From positions 20,691-84,690 of the forward strand of contig CANDEH010000003.1 of assembly GCA_947383645.1 (NCBI GenBank): a stretch of 64,000 bases of DNA. Direction: 5' to 3'. The notes beneath the pieces were generated by a model, which saw only the letters and a list, made by a program, of their open reading frames with translations, did no database searches and was not told where the DNA came from. Shown here one piece after another: positions 43,205 through 51,933 of this stretch; the first letter of the stretch is position 1; the number at the start of each line of letters is the position of its first letter. A program made the position numbers and the translations under genes. This stretch comes from an uncultured Clostridia bacterium (lineage in GTDB: Bacteria > Bacillota > Clostridia > Oscillospirales > Oscillospiraceae).

Positions 43205-43280
43205 CGCGGCGTAGAGCAGTTGGTAGCTTGTCGGGCTCATAACCCGGAGGTCGCAGGTTCGAGTCCTGCCGCCGCAACCA
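43205..43280 (+). tRNA. Initiator tRNA-fMet (anticodon CAT), target of integration
   Basis: 76 nt with encoded CCA. Initiator hallmarks: first base C unpaired against A at position 72, and three G-C pairs below the anticodon loop (GGG ctcataa CCC). Anticodon CAT at 43,238-43,240. Its 3' half, from 43,235 on, is duplicated at 62,829, so the integrated element restored the gene on insertion. Confidence 0.96.
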
Positions 43281-43285
43281 GAAAA
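43235..43285. repeat. Left attachment site (51-bp core)
   Basis: Starts GCTCATAACCCGGAGG within the anticodon arm and ends CCAGAAAA. Identical over 51 bp to 62,829-62,879. Confidence 0.95.
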
Positions 43286-43318
43286 ACAGCCGATTTCTCG
43301 TTGAGATCGGCTGTTTTT
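43282..43318 (+). terminator. Terminator directly after tRNA-fMet, carried on the element side
   Basis: AAAAACAGCCGAT pairs with ATCGGCTGTTTTT around an 11-nt loop, beginning 2 nt after the CCA. A second one, GGCGTTGC/GCAACGCC (43,403-43,429) plus TATTTTTTA, backs it up. Confidence 0.85.
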
Positions 43319-43356
43319 ATAACTTTTTTGTAGATGTTTGGGCGGATGACTTTTAG

Positions 43357-43381
43357 ATTTGTGGCATTTTTGTGGCACTCA
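43357..43381. promoter_or_regulatory. Left arm-type site for the integrase
   Basis: A 25-bp sequence, ATTTGTGGCATTTTTGTGGC followed by ACTCA, containing two TTTGTGGCA words 11 bp apart. The identical 25 bp recur at 62,689-62,713 inside the right end. Spaced from the cores as expected for arm-binding sites of a tyrosine recombinase. Confidence 0.75.
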
Positions 43382-43435
43382 CTCCGAAAAAGTAGCATTT
43401 TCGGCGTTGCTGGCTGGTCTGGCAACGCCTATTTT

Positions 43436-44818
43436 TTATGCCTTGCGTCGGATCAAAACATCCGCTATGGTATCGGTCGCTGCCGCCTTTGCGTCCTCTA
43501 TCATGTGGGCATAGAACTTCCCCGTTGTGTTTGGGCTTGCGTGTCCCAGCACTTTAGAGACAGTCACCACGTCAATATGATTGGCAATCAGGGCAGAAGC
43601 TGCACTGTGCCGGAATGCGTGAGGATTGATGTGTGGGAGGCCGTGGCGTTTGCTGAACTTCTTCAGCCAGCCTGTCCAGGTGTCCGGGTGCATTGGGTGT
43701 CCGTTATCCTGCGTGAAGATGAATCCACCGTCTTGCCAATGGTCGCCATTGAGAAGCCTAACCTCTGTCTGCTCCTTCCTCCACTGTTTCAATAACGCTA
43801 TGACCTCTGCGGGAATTTTCAGAGAACGATGCTCGCCGGTTTTAGTCTCGCCCTCGTATACGCCCCGCCGACTGCTATAATATAGCCCATGGTTGATGTT
43901 GACTTGCCCTGTCGATAGATTCACGTTGTCCCATTTCAGGCCGGCAAGTTCCCCGCGACGCGCACCAGTGGAAACCGCCAGATATACAAATATACGATAT
44001 TTCAACGGTTCAGTATCTGCGGCATCCAGAATTGCATAAACCGTTTCAGGCTGAAAATAGTTAGGTTCCGGCTTCACAGGGCGTGGAGGTGTCGCTTTAG
44101 CCGCTGGATTGTATGGAATCAGCATTTCCTTTTCGGCCAGCGCCAGAATTGAAGAAATCAATCTGTGATGTTCTAATATGGTTTTGGGAGATAGCGGCGA
44201 TGTGTTACGCTCTATCATGAAAAATTTCTCTGTCTTGCCACCCAAAGCTGACGCAATCTTGACCGCCGTAGCCTCTGCTACTGGACTCCTGCAAGCCTGC
44301 CCTATCGCTCTGGACGATATGCCCGCCAACTCCGCAAATTTCGTTTTGGTAAAGCCGCGCTGTTTGATTTCCGTAGATAGGTCGATCCTTGCGGTGGCAA
44401 GAGCTTCCTTTTTCCGTCCACCCTCCTTGCCCAACTGCTCATAGAGTTTATTAAGGTGGCCTGGTCGAATGTCTGCCAGCTTCAAGTGTCCAATCTGCGG
44501 ATTGATACGTTTTAACAAATCCTCATATCTCTCCAAAGTGCTCTCATGGACTCCATCACGGCGTTTCAATTCCAGGGCATATATAGCATACTGAGCAAAG
44601 GTCTGCCGATTGTCCAGCGCAAAGCCCTGCCTGATCTGTTCCTCAAATTTACTGGCCTCATTCCATGCCGCTTTCTCCTGCCTCGCCTCGCTCCATGTCT
44701 GGGGCGGGGCGAATGTTTTTCGATGACGGACTTGCTTGCCCTCAGCATTTTTTCCTCCGTACACTGTTATGAGGTAAGAGACGCCTTTTTTCCCCTCTCG
44801 CCGCTCAATCTGTGCCAT
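43436..44818 (-). CDS. int: Tyrosine integrase with an internal HTH domain
   Basis: 460 residues from the ATG at 44,818. N-terminal arm-binding domain (Arm-DNA-bind type, YLITVYGGKNAEGKQVRHRKTF), SAM-like core-binding domain (~65-250) and catalytic domain. Catalytic residues are visible: R in STGARRGELAGLKW, H-x-x-R in HAFRHSAA, H in VLGHASPNTT and Y in GKFYAHM. Unusually, residues ~146-200 inside the core-binding domain form an XRE-like helix-turn-helix (GFTKTKFAELAGISSRAIGQ). It overlaps the upstream repressor gene by 14 nt. Mediates integration into tRNA-fMet. Confidence 0.94.
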   Translation of the reverse strand: MAQIERREGKKGVSYLITVYGGKNAEGKQVRHRKTFAPPQTWSEARQEKAAWNEASKFEEQIRQGFALDNRQTFAQYAIYALELKRRDGVHESTLERYEDLLKRINPQIGHLKLADIRPGHLNKLYEQLGKEGGRKKEALATARIDLSTEIKQRGFTKTKFAELAGISSRAIGQACRSPVAEATAVKIASALGGKTEKFFMIERNTSPLSPKTILEHHRLISSILALAEKEMLIPYNPAAKATPPRPVKPEPNYFQPETVYAILDAADTEPLKYRIFVYLAVSTGARRGELAGLKWDNVNLSTGQVNINHGLYYSSRRGVYEGETKTGEHRSLKIPAEVIALLKQWRKEQTEVRLLNGDHWQDGGFIFTQDNGHPMHPDTWTGWLKKFSKRHGLPHINPHAFRHSAASALIANHIDVVTVSKVLGHASPNTTGKFYAHMIEDAKAAATDTIADVLIRRKA

Positions 44819-45725
44819 CGCCTGATGCCTCACTTTCAATCTCTGAATTAAACGCCTCCCTGAGTTGTCTGATAGTCGAAACCTGGGAAGCCATTTTCTT
44901 AACAATATCTACGCCGATAGAGTCTAAGCAGTCTTGAATCACCCTTTGTTGTATGGGCAAAAGCGCAATCTGGGATTGTAGCATTATACGCTCAAAATCG
45001 TCCATCTGTTCCAAATCATCTTTATCGGGGATAGCTTTGATGACGCTTCGATTACGCATCCCGCCCGCCCCTTGTGATAGTGCCGAGAGCATGACCGCGC
45101 TACCGGACAGGATTCGATCACACCCAAAATAATCAAGAAAATCCCTCACATAATCAAAAACTATGGTCTGTTTCTGGGCTTTATCGCATTTTTCTGCAAA
45201 TCTTTTGCGGTTCTCTGGAAGTGATTCAGATATTTCAGCAAGTCGCAACCTATAGTCTGGGACTGGTTCATCCAGAGGGAGATAGCAATACGGTTCTTGA
45301 AGCAGCTCGTCAGATGTGAAGGAGCAAAAATATTTCTCGATTTTAGAAAGTAACTCTCCATCAGATATCAGGAAATTCAGAACATCCATAGCTACATGGC
45401 TCTTTTTTAGTTCTTTCAAAACTTGGACAGAATTTTCGTTCAATCCAATCTCATCACAAATAAATCGGTTATCATGCGTACTATGATCCATCCGTCCCAG
45501 CAAATAATCAGGATCACAGCCAAATTCGTTGCAAAGAAGTTCGATTGTCTTGATTTCCGGTACTGCCCGCCCATATTCCCAATTCCGCACAGTGTCCACA
45601 GAGACGTGTAAATATTCCGCGATATCCTTTTGTGTCTTAAATCCGGCCTTTATCCGTTCGCGTTTGAATACCTCTTTGAATCCACTCGAAAAACTGCGTA
45701 ATTTCATTACATTCATTATAAACAT
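44805..45725 (-). CDS. XRE-family repressor of the integrative element
   Basis: Up to 306 residues. Cro/C1-type HTH at about 18-75 (KAGFKTQKDIAEYLHVSVDTVRNWEYGRAVPEIKTIELL) and a long helical C-terminal region of unknown fold. The ATG at 45,716 may be the real start, since GGGGGT is better spaced for it. Divergent from the excisionase-like gene with CATGA words between; co-transcribed with int. Inferred to hold the element in the integrated state. Confidence 0.85.
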   Translation of the reverse strand: MFIMNVMKLRSFSSGFKEVFKRERIKAGFKTQKDIAEYLHVSVDTVRNWEYGRAVPEIKTIELLCNEFGCDPDYLLGRMDHSTHDNRFICDEIGLNENSVQVLKELKKSHVAMDVLNFLISDGELLSKIEKYFCSFTSDELLQEPYCYLPLDEPVPDYRLRLAEISESLPENRKRFAEKCDKAQKQTIVFDYVRDFLDYFGCDRILSGSAVMLSALSQGAGGMRNRSVIKAIPDKDDLEQMDDFERIMLQSQIALLPIQQRVIQDCLDSIGVDIVKKMASQVSTIRQLREAFNSEIESEASGDGTD

Positions 45726-45766
45726 ACCCCCAGAACAAAAAAACGATATTCACAGTTGCGTCGCAG

Positions 45767-45845
45767 CATGAATTGTGATACAATAATCATGAACGAGATA
45801 TGCATCTAAATTACACATCCTCATGATAGCACACCTTACATGAAA
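45767..45845. promoter_or_regulatory. Candidate repressor operators (CATGA words)
   Basis: In the divergent gap the word CATGA or its complement appears near 45,767, 45,787, 45,822 and 45,840. The first two flank the palindrome ATTGT-gat-ACAAT (45,772-45,784). This is the expected position for lysogeny-type control of the two divergent promoters. Confidence 0.5.
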
Positions 45846-45880
45846 GTGCAAGAGAAAATTTAGTGGAAGGAGTATTTTTT

Positions 45881-46111
45881 ATGAATACCTTAAAAAATCG
45901 AAATGTATTATCCATCAATGAAACGCTTAAACGCGCAAAATTGGAAGGAATGGACATTCCCGAAACTGCCTTGCGTCGCTGGGTGCGGGACGGGACGCTT
46001 CGCGTCACGTATTCTGGTCGGAAGGCGCTGATCTACTGGCCGAACCTGGTCAAGTTACTCTGTGGGGAGTCAGCTCAAGTCAAACTGCACAAAGCAAATG
46101 CGGTATCATAG
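45881..46111 (+). CDS. Excisionase-like small DNA-binding protein
   Basis: 76 residues from the ATG at 45,881 (GGAAGGAG upstream). Winged-helix/MerR-like pattern: LSINETLKRAKLEGMDIPETALRRWVRDGTLRVTYSGRKALIYWPNLVKLL, as in Xis or HTH_17 proteins. Basic. Divergent from the repressor; inferred role is directing integrase toward excision. Confidence 0.75.
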   Translation: MNTLKNRNVLSINETLKRAKLEGMDIPETALRRWVRDGTLRVTYSGRKALIYWPNLVKLLCGESAQVKLHKANAVS

Positions 46112-46322
46112 TGCATATTGCTGAATTTTGAGACAGAGGTTAGCGCAGGCCGATTTTACCTTCTAAACAATAGTAACGGCTCTTGTCACAGATTAAAAAG
46201 TCTGCAAATAAAAAGTCAAGGGTAAATTTGCAAAAAAGAGAAGAAAAATGAGGTGATAAAAAAGAGCACAAAAACAAGGCCACCGCCGAAGCGCCAGCCT
46301 GTCAAGTCGTGTGCAGCAATGT

Positions 46323-46643
46323 TCAGGTATGCTCAGAATCAGGTGCGGGATTCTCCTCCAGGGCAGCCAGATACTCCTTCACCCTGCCGTAGTAGATACG
46401 CAGGAACTTGTTTGCTCCGGCGGTCATGTAGACCAGGTAGGGCTTGCCCTCGGCGCGTTTCTTGTCCATGAACTGGTACACAGGGTCATCCTGGGGCTTG
46501 GTCTGGATGAGACAGTCCATCACCAGGAACAGGGCCTTACGCAGCCCGGGCGAGCCGCTTTTGGAGGTGCGCACACTCTTGGCCTCGTGAGTGCCAGACT
46601 GGTTAGCTCCTGGATCGACACCGGCGAAGGCGGTCTGGCTCAT
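46323..46643 (-). pseudogene. IS110-family transposase, C-terminal remnant
   Basis: About 107 residues matching the transposase_20 end of IS110 elements (AFAGVDPGANQSG, SGSPGLRKALF, DPVYQFMDKKRAEGKPY and AGANKFLRIYYGRVKEYL). The RuvC-like DEDD catalytic half is missing. No ends visible. More GC-rich than the surrounding element DNA. Confidence 0.85.
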
Positions 46644-46949
46644 GCCCCGTACACAGTCCACGTGCCAGAAGGACGCGCCGGGCTGGAGCAATGCTGCCCC
46701 AGCGGGACGGCTCTACCTGCATAAATCGAACGCTGCGAATGAGAGGCTGGCTGACAGACTTTCGTACGGACGTGTCAGTCCTTGGAGGAAGACGTCAGTC
46801 CAATGCCCTCCCATTCTAACAGCTTTGGCAACGATGCGGAAAAAGACACGGCTGGCTACCGTGCCTTGAACCGTAAATATATTGTAATAGCTGCATAACA
46901 AATTAGCAGCGGCTGGGGTCGCTCTGGCCGCTGCTACCACAAAAAGGAT
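46644..46949. other. Gap before the ATPase gene, with an attenuator-like hairpin
   Basis: No intact gene. AGCAGCGGC (46,905-46,913) pairs with GCCGCTGCT (46,927-46,935) immediately before the next gene; there is no T-run, so it may be a leader structure. Confidence 0.4.
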
Positions 46950-48311
46950 GTGTTATACCTGAACAAGATCACCGTAATTGACGCCCCGTGCGGAGCGGGA
47001 AAGACCGAGTGGGCAATTTCCTACATGAACAGCCATCCACAAGAGGCTTTTATCTTTGTTACACCGTTCCTAAGCGAGGTTGACCGCATCAAGCATGGAA
47101 CCACTGCATTTTATGATCCGCAATATTACCAACGTACCGATTTGCTCGGAGGATCTGCAGGCTCTAAGACAAAATTGGAAGATTTCAACGACCTCTTGGC
47201 CGCTGGGCGGAACATTGTCACGACACACACGACGTTCACGAACGCGACTCAGGAAACCGTCAGCATTCTGCAGGATAACTCCTACTATCTAATTTTGGAC
47301 GAAGCTGTTGATGTTCTCCTTCCCCTGAATGATCTCATCACTTCTGCCAGTTATCGTGTAAACAAGAAAAACATCAAGCTGATGCTGGACAACAATATTA
47401 TCAGGGTGGATGATGATTGCCGGGTACATTGGACAGGCGGGTCACAGCCCATCGACGGTGAAGAACGGCACTCATTCTGCGAGGTTCAGCGCCATGCGGA
47501 AAATGGGAACTTGTTGCTGATTGACGAAAAGCTCTTTGTGTGGGAATTTTCTCCAGACGTATTCAATGCCATGGAGTCAGTTACTGTCCTCACGTACCAG
47601 CTGGAGGGGAGCTTTTTGTATCCATATCTTCAACTTCATGGGATGGACTATGACAAATCAAGTGTTTCTGGTAGCTATGGGACAGGCTTTGCACTCTCTC
47701 CGTACAGTGTTGATTTAGACAAGCGGAGAGAATGGAAGAACCTCATTACTTTGTATCAAGATAAAAAAGTGACTGACTACGGAAATCTGTCAGCCACTTG
47801 GTATAAGAACTGCGTTAAAGATCGTTCAAAATCTAAAGAGGCAACAGAGCTTCGCCGTGGCTTGCGACGGTTCTTTCTTGAGGCTAAAGCCAAACCGAAT
47901 GATGTCATGTGGACTTGTCCAAAGGACAGCCGTAACAGTATCGCACCCAGCGGGTATAAGCTCACCCGCGAATTGACCGATGAGGAAAAGCGTGGGCGTA
48001 CCCAAGCACAACAGGATGACTTCGTAGATAGTAATGGCTTGCGTTGCTGGATCGCGTCAAACGCTCGTGCCACAAACAATTTCAGTGACAGGCATGTACT
48101 GGCATATATGCTTAACCTCAATCCGAATCCAGAAATCGCTAAATATTTTGGCAAACTGGGGGCGTCCCTCAGTCGGGACACTTTCGCTTTGGCGGGACTC
48201 ATCCAGTGGGTGTGGCGGTCTGCAATCCGTAAGGGAGAGCCTGTCACTTTGTTTCTGCCATCACCCCGGATGTACCGCCTTTTCAATGACTGGCTGGATG
48301 GGAAGCGGTAG
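46950..48311 (+). CDS. P-loop ATPase/DEAD-like helicase-type protein of mobile elements
   Basis: 453 residues. Walker A APCGAGKTEW (~residues 12-21) close to the N-terminus and a DEAD-like Walker B, YLILDEAVDVL (~113-123), typical of superfamily-2-like ATPases. The C-terminal part contains RATNNFSDRHVLAYMLNLNPNPEI and QWVWRSAIRKGEPVTLFLPSPRM, suggesting a motif VI-like region with arginines. Such proteins occur in phages and integrative elements and may serve replication. The only start in frame is the GTG at 46,950, with a poorly spaced AAAAGGA, so the N-terminus is uncertain and could be truncated. Confidence 0.65.
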   Translation: MLYLNKITVIDAPCGAGKTEWAISYMNSHPQEAFIFVTPFLSEVDRIKHGTTAFYDPQYYQRTDLLGGSAGSKTKLEDFNDLLAAGRNIVTTHTTFTNATQETVSILQDNSYYLILDEAVDVLLPLNDLITSASYRVNKKNIKLMLDNNIIRVDDDCRVHWTGGSQPIDGEERHSFCEVQRHAENGNLLLIDEKLFVWEFSPDVFNAMESVTVLTYQLEGSFLYPYLQLHGMDYDKSSVSGSYGTGFALSPYSVDLDKRREWKNLITLYQDKKVTDYGNLSATWYKNCVKDRSKSKEATELRRGLRRFFLEAKAKPNDVMWTCPKDSRNSIAPSGYKLTRELTDEEKRGRTQAQQDDFVDSNGLRCWIASNARATNNFSDRHVLAYMLNLNPNPEIAKYFGKLGASLSRDTFALAGLIQWVWRSAIRKGEPVTLFLPSPRMYRLFNDWLDGKR

Positions 48312-48625
48312 TTCTCTGGATGAGGGGTCATCCAAAACGCCACCGTAACCCCCGAGATTATTCGGGAAAAAAAGCAATCTGCTTAAGAGAGAGCACGGGG
48401 AGATAAAAAGAATAGAACAGACTGGCAATCGGCGAAGGGAATATGTATTTTTCTCGTTCCCCATCGCTGGCAGCTCCTACCTCTTTACCGGAGAGGTAGG
48501 AACTCTGCGCCGGCTAACGCCGAAGCACACAGCCGTTATCATGAACCTCATGATATTCGAGACTGGAAACCCTTGCGCCGCAATGGGTTTGAGAAAAAAT
48601 CGTTAAGAGTAAGGTGGTAGGAACG
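48312..48625. other. Intergenic region with a strong hairpin
   Basis: No gene found. TCCTACCTCT (48,475-48,484) pairs with AGAGGTAGGA (48,492-48,501), followed by a GCCGGC..GCCG stretch and ATCATGAACCTCATGATAT. Possible terminator or small structured RNA for the next gene; AAGGTGG lies before the ATG at 48,626. Confidence 0.4.
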
Positions 48626-49894
48626 ATGGTCAGTGAAGCAGTCAAAGAGTTGTGGTCTATGGCGTCAAAGCATGGAGGCACAAACAACTGCATTTACGGA
48701 TTTTCGGGTGCTATGAAAACCCCATATCAAGAAACGGATAACCCAATCCTGTGTGTTTTAACCGTAGCTGCAAATGACCGGGAGATTGGCTTCATTTTTA
48801 ATAATGGAGACGGTGCCCATTCTTGGGAACGGATTAGGGACTATATCTGTGGCGGACATAGAAAAAACACTCTTTATATGAATGAGATGTTGCCAACTCA
48901 TGCCCAAAATCTAATCTTGGCTCTATACAATAGTGAGCCAATGGGAACGAAACACGGAAAGGTAAAGAAGATCATGAACAAGCCAATAATAGTCTCAGAT
49001 GATGGTGTGGAGTTGTACGACTTCCGCGAAAATAACATGTTTCCCGCCGAAAAACGGATACCGATTTATAAAAACGGATACCTTGCAAGTGAAGGAGATC
49101 TTATACGCGCTCAGTTCAATGGAAAAGCATTTTTTACGGAGTATGATCCTCGTCTCTATGCCGGGATATGTCGTTCTGCTATTAACTGGAAGGTCAATCC
49201 GGGCACAAGAGACAAAGAGATAAAGCAAGATAATCCTATGCTGGTCTGCATGGTGTCCGATCTCCAGCAAAGTGTGGCGATTTCCTTTGCTGAAATTGTA
49301 TGTCAATATCATCGAAATCTTAATGGCCTCGCAGATATTGAACCGCGCCAAGGCGGGTATCAGTTTGCCGAAAAGCTGATTGCAAACCATCTGGAGCTGA
49401 GAAAAAATGGGCTTGTATGCGACCATCTGACTGAGAACAGGGCTAACAATTTCTCTTGGGCGGTGGCGATGGTTCCAGAAGGTCTCAATAAGAACTTTGG
49501 TAACAGGTCTGCAATTGCTAAACCGTACTTCTTCTTCACGATTTTTGACAAAAAGAGATTTTCTTATAGGGTGGCACTGGGATTTGATGACGGAACACAA
49601 CATTGGGAACGCCGATACTCGTTTATCGGTCTGGATGAGCAAAGAGGGCAGGAAAAATACCTTTACAAAGAAATCTTCAAGGCATTTAAGGCTAAAATAG
49701 GCCCGGATTATGCACAAACAGATGGTGAAACATTTTTGCGGGAATGGAGTGCCCCGGAGCGAGTGCATGACAAGGATAATCCACTGACGGCCTCGTTAAG
49801 TACATCAACTTGCATCGAAATAGAAGCCTACTCATTCAGCAAGCACGACTTGGATGAACTACCAAAGCCCTGTTCGGTCAGCCATTCGGCTTAA
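48626..49894 (+). CDS. Unknown 422-residue protein with two similar halves
   Basis: I do not recognise the family. Two stretches look homologous: residues ~45-80 (ILCVLTVAANDREIGFIFNN, GDGAHSWERIRDYI) and ~305-350 (FFFTIFDKKRFSYRVALGF, DDGTQHWERRYSFI), implying an internal duplication with a conserved (D/N)DG-x-x-x-WER core. No signal peptide, membrane helix or nucleotide-binding motif. Moderate AT content, like the rest of the element. ATG at 48,626 with AAGGTGGTAGG. Intact length suggests it is functional cargo. Confidence 0.7.
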   Translation: MVSEAVKELWSMASKHGGTNNCIYGFSGAMKTPYQETDNPILCVLTVAANDREIGFIFNNGDGAHSWERIRDYICGGHRKNTLYMNEMLPTHAQNLILALYNSEPMGTKHGKVKKIMNKPIIVSDDGVELYDFRENNMFPAEKRIPIYKNGYLASEGDLIRAQFNGKAFFTEYDPRLYAGICRSAINWKVNPGTRDKEIKQDNPMLVCMVSDLQQSVAISFAEIVCQYHRNLNGLADIEPRQGGYQFAEKLIANHLELRKNGLVCDHLTENRANNFSWAVAMVPEGLNKNFGNRSAIAKPYFFFTIFDKKRFSYRVALGFDDGTQHWERRYSFIGLDEQRGQEKYLYKEIFKAFKAKIGPDYAQTDGETFLREWSAPERVHDKDNPLTASLSTSTCIEIEAYSFSKHDLDELPKPCSVSHSA

Positions 49895-50069
49895 TCATCG
49901 AGATTATTCAGAATTTTATTTGTTTACCCCAGCAGAGCGCTTATCTAACCGCCCAAAAAGTTCGGAAATAGTTACAAAACGGTTACAAAAATATGTTCGG
50001 GATGAGGTTGGGGAGGAAAGGGGTGGCGTGTATGAAAAATACCCCCATCCTTCCACAGAAAGGAGCTTT

Positions 50070-50435
50070 ATGGAAAAATTTGATTACCACAATATGTCCA
50101 AAATAACATATCCATCCAGCACCAACGAGATGATGTATCTGCGGTTTACACCGGATGGCCGCTGTGAAGCCTCTGACAAGGGACGGGAGTGTGTACTGTA
50201 TAACTACGGTGCGGCAGATTGTGTCGGTGTCCTCAATGCCAAACTGCATCCAGTCAATGATGCGGATCGTACCCAGATGATTGCCGCTTTAGAAAAGTGT
50301 TTGGTTGGGTATCAGCGCTTCATTGTCAAGTACGGTGCGCTGAAACATATGAAGGGCGAGTGCAAAGACTATGAAAAGTATATTGACCGCACCAAAAAGG
50401 AAATGCAGCGGCTAAAGGAGTTGATATTGTCATGA
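50070..50435 (+). CDS. Unknown 121-residue element protein
   Basis: Start ATG at 50,070 with AAAGGAG 4 nt upstream; the frame is open further upstream but lacks such a site. Contains a short beta-rich N-terminus (MMYLRFTPDGRCEASDKGRECVLYNYGAADC) and a helical, charged C-terminus ending in a coiled-coil-like KKEMQRLKELILS. Overlaps the next gene by 4 nt (ATGA), so the two are coupled. Function unknown. Confidence 0.7.
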   Translation: MEKFDYHNMSKITYPSSTNEMMYLRFTPDGRCEASDKGRECVLYNYGAADCVGVLNAKLHPVNDADRTQMIAALEKCLVGYQRFIVKYGALKHMKGECKDYEKYIDRTKKEMQRLKELILS

Positions 50436-50770
50436 AAAACGCACTGGACGATGCAGTGAGCCGAGAAAACCGCCTGCGAAAGAGACTGCCTAAGATGGGC
50501 TTCCGTTTGCAAAGGGGCCGCACTATCACGTCAAAGCATTGGCTTACAAGATGCCCAGCGCCTCCTCGGGGGTATCGGATCACTGCTCTTGCCAACGGAG
50601 AGGTGATTGCTGGTCAGAATTTTGACTTGACACTGGAACAAGTGGAGAAGTTCCAGCAAAGAGAGGAGAACAAGCAGTTGAAGAAGGTGCGCAAGGAAAA
50701 GGCGGCAAAAATGCGAGAAGATGCTGCAAAGAAGCGGAGCAAGGAGCCTGAAAATGATTGCTATAGATAA
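50432..50770 (+). CDS. Unknown 112-residue basic protein
   Basis: Starts at ATGA overlapping the previous stop. Middle segment GYRITALANGEVIAGQNFDLTLEQVEKF is a pattern I associate with small phage/ICE proteins. The C-terminus is a long Lys/Arg/Glu helix (REENKQLKKVRKEKAAKMRE). Likely a nucleic-acid-associated or structural small protein; function unknown. Overlaps the next gene by 17 nt. Confidence 0.65.
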   Translation: MKNALDDAVSRENRLRKRLPKMGFRLQRGRTITSKHWLTRCPAPPRGYRITALANGEVIAGQNFDLTLEQVEKFQQREENKQLKKVRKEKAAKMREDAAKKRSKEPENDCYR

Positions 50771-51524
50771 GGAGGCGTTGCCCAAGCGGATTACCCAAGA
50801 TAATGTGTCTGCGTTGGCTGGAGAACACACATACTGGTTCTGCCATACCTGCCGCAAGTGGCGCACGTCTCCTATTACGGCTGAAGGGATCGCCTGTTCC
50901 GTCTGCGGTGGCGCTCCAGATTGGGAGAAGCGACCTCCCACACTGTCCTATGTGAGCAGGTACAAGCGGGTGGCGGATTTATGTGCCCCTGGATCGGATT
51001 TCCGCAGAAAATACGAAGATGCTGAGCGCCAATATGCGGATTATATTGACCAGACGTATACAGGGATGCCAGCGGCGGCGCGTGATGCTGGGTGGCGATA
51101 CTTCCAGAACGTATGGCGGGAGGCGGACAAGGTGGCCGATTACCTCATCACTGCCCAAGACACACCAGTTGTGGATATACCGTATGCCTTCAGCAGGGAT
51201 GGCTTGCGGCGTCGGTATTATGATCCGCGCCGAGTATCCAATGTTGTATCGCTGTCGGACTTAACGGATAATAATGGGGTGTGCTTCACTTATGATACCG
51301 CCGAGGCTGCATCATATACAGCTGGATATATGCACCAATTTGATGATAAGCGGGTCGGAATTATAGAATATTTGGAGGACATCTTTGATCCAATAGAAAG
51401 AGCAGTCGCCCGCGATCTGTCCGAAGGGTATACCAAGCGCGACATTGAGCGTCGATACGGTCTATCGGAACGGAGAGTCCGCACCATTGTCTCGCATATT
51501 GCAAAATCACTAAATAGAGTGTGA
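50754..51524 (+). CDS. Zinc-ribbon plus sigma-region-4-like HTH protein
   Basis: 256 residues from the ATG at 50,754 (AAGGAG 7 nt upstream). N-terminal CHTC...CSVC ribbon (~30-50); middle region of unknown fold; C-terminal HTH (ARDLSEGYTKRDIERRYGLSERRVRTIVSHIAKSL) resembling sigma region 4 or LuxR-type helices. Probably a transcriptional regulator of the element, comparable to late activators of phages. No catalytic motif seen. Confidence 0.65.
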   Translation: MIAIDKEALPKRITQDNVSALAGEHTYWFCHTCRKWRTSPITAEGIACSVCGGAPDWEKRPPTLSYVSRYKRVADLCAPGSDFRRKYEDAERQYADYIDQTYTGMPAAARDAGWRYFQNVWREADKVADYLITAQDTPVVDIPYAFSRDGLRRRYYDPRRVSNVVSLSDLTDNNGVCFTYDTAEAASYTAGYMHQFDDKRVGIIEYLEDIFDPIERAVARDLSEGYTKRDIERRYGLSERRVRTIVSHIAKSLNRV

Positions 51525-51719
51525 ATGTTTTGTGAAATATGATGAAAGACCGACGATTTTGTGCCGCTTGTGGTACTTAATATTAGAAGAGGGGCAAGGC
51601 CGCACCGCTTGGCGGATCACTGCCCCTTTGACATAGGAGCGACCCAGCCTGACCAACTGGGCCGCTTCATTTGTGCCAAAAATGTTAAAAAAATGTAACG
51701 ATAAGGAGTGTGAACGTGT

Positions 51720-51929
51720 ATGCAGGAACAAGTGGAAATGGTAAATCAGCTGAATGACTTCCTGCGGCGGCGAGGACTACGTGCCAACTTTCTCGCCCAA
51801 GAAGTTGGGATTAGTGTTGCGGTACTGTACAATTTCAAAGCGGGTAAACGACTGCTGACACATCGACAGCTGGAAAAGCTACAGAATTACATCAAAGACT
51901 ACGACCAGAAGCTGGACAGAATGGAGTGA
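51720..51929 (+). CDS. Small HTH protein
   Basis: 69 residues. MVNQLNDFLRRRGLRANFLAQEVGISVAVLYNFKAGKRLLTHRQLEKLQNYI fits a lambda-repressor-like HTH. AAGGAG lies 11 nt before the first ATG; an internal ATG at 51,738 with its own AGTGGAA is an alternative. 4 nt before an HU-like gene, so likely co-transcribed. Confidence 0.7.
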   Translation: MQEQVEMVNQLNDFLRRRGLRANFLAQEVGISVAVLYNFKAGKRLLTHRQLEKLQNYIKDYDQKLDRME

Positions 51930-51933
51930 TTTT

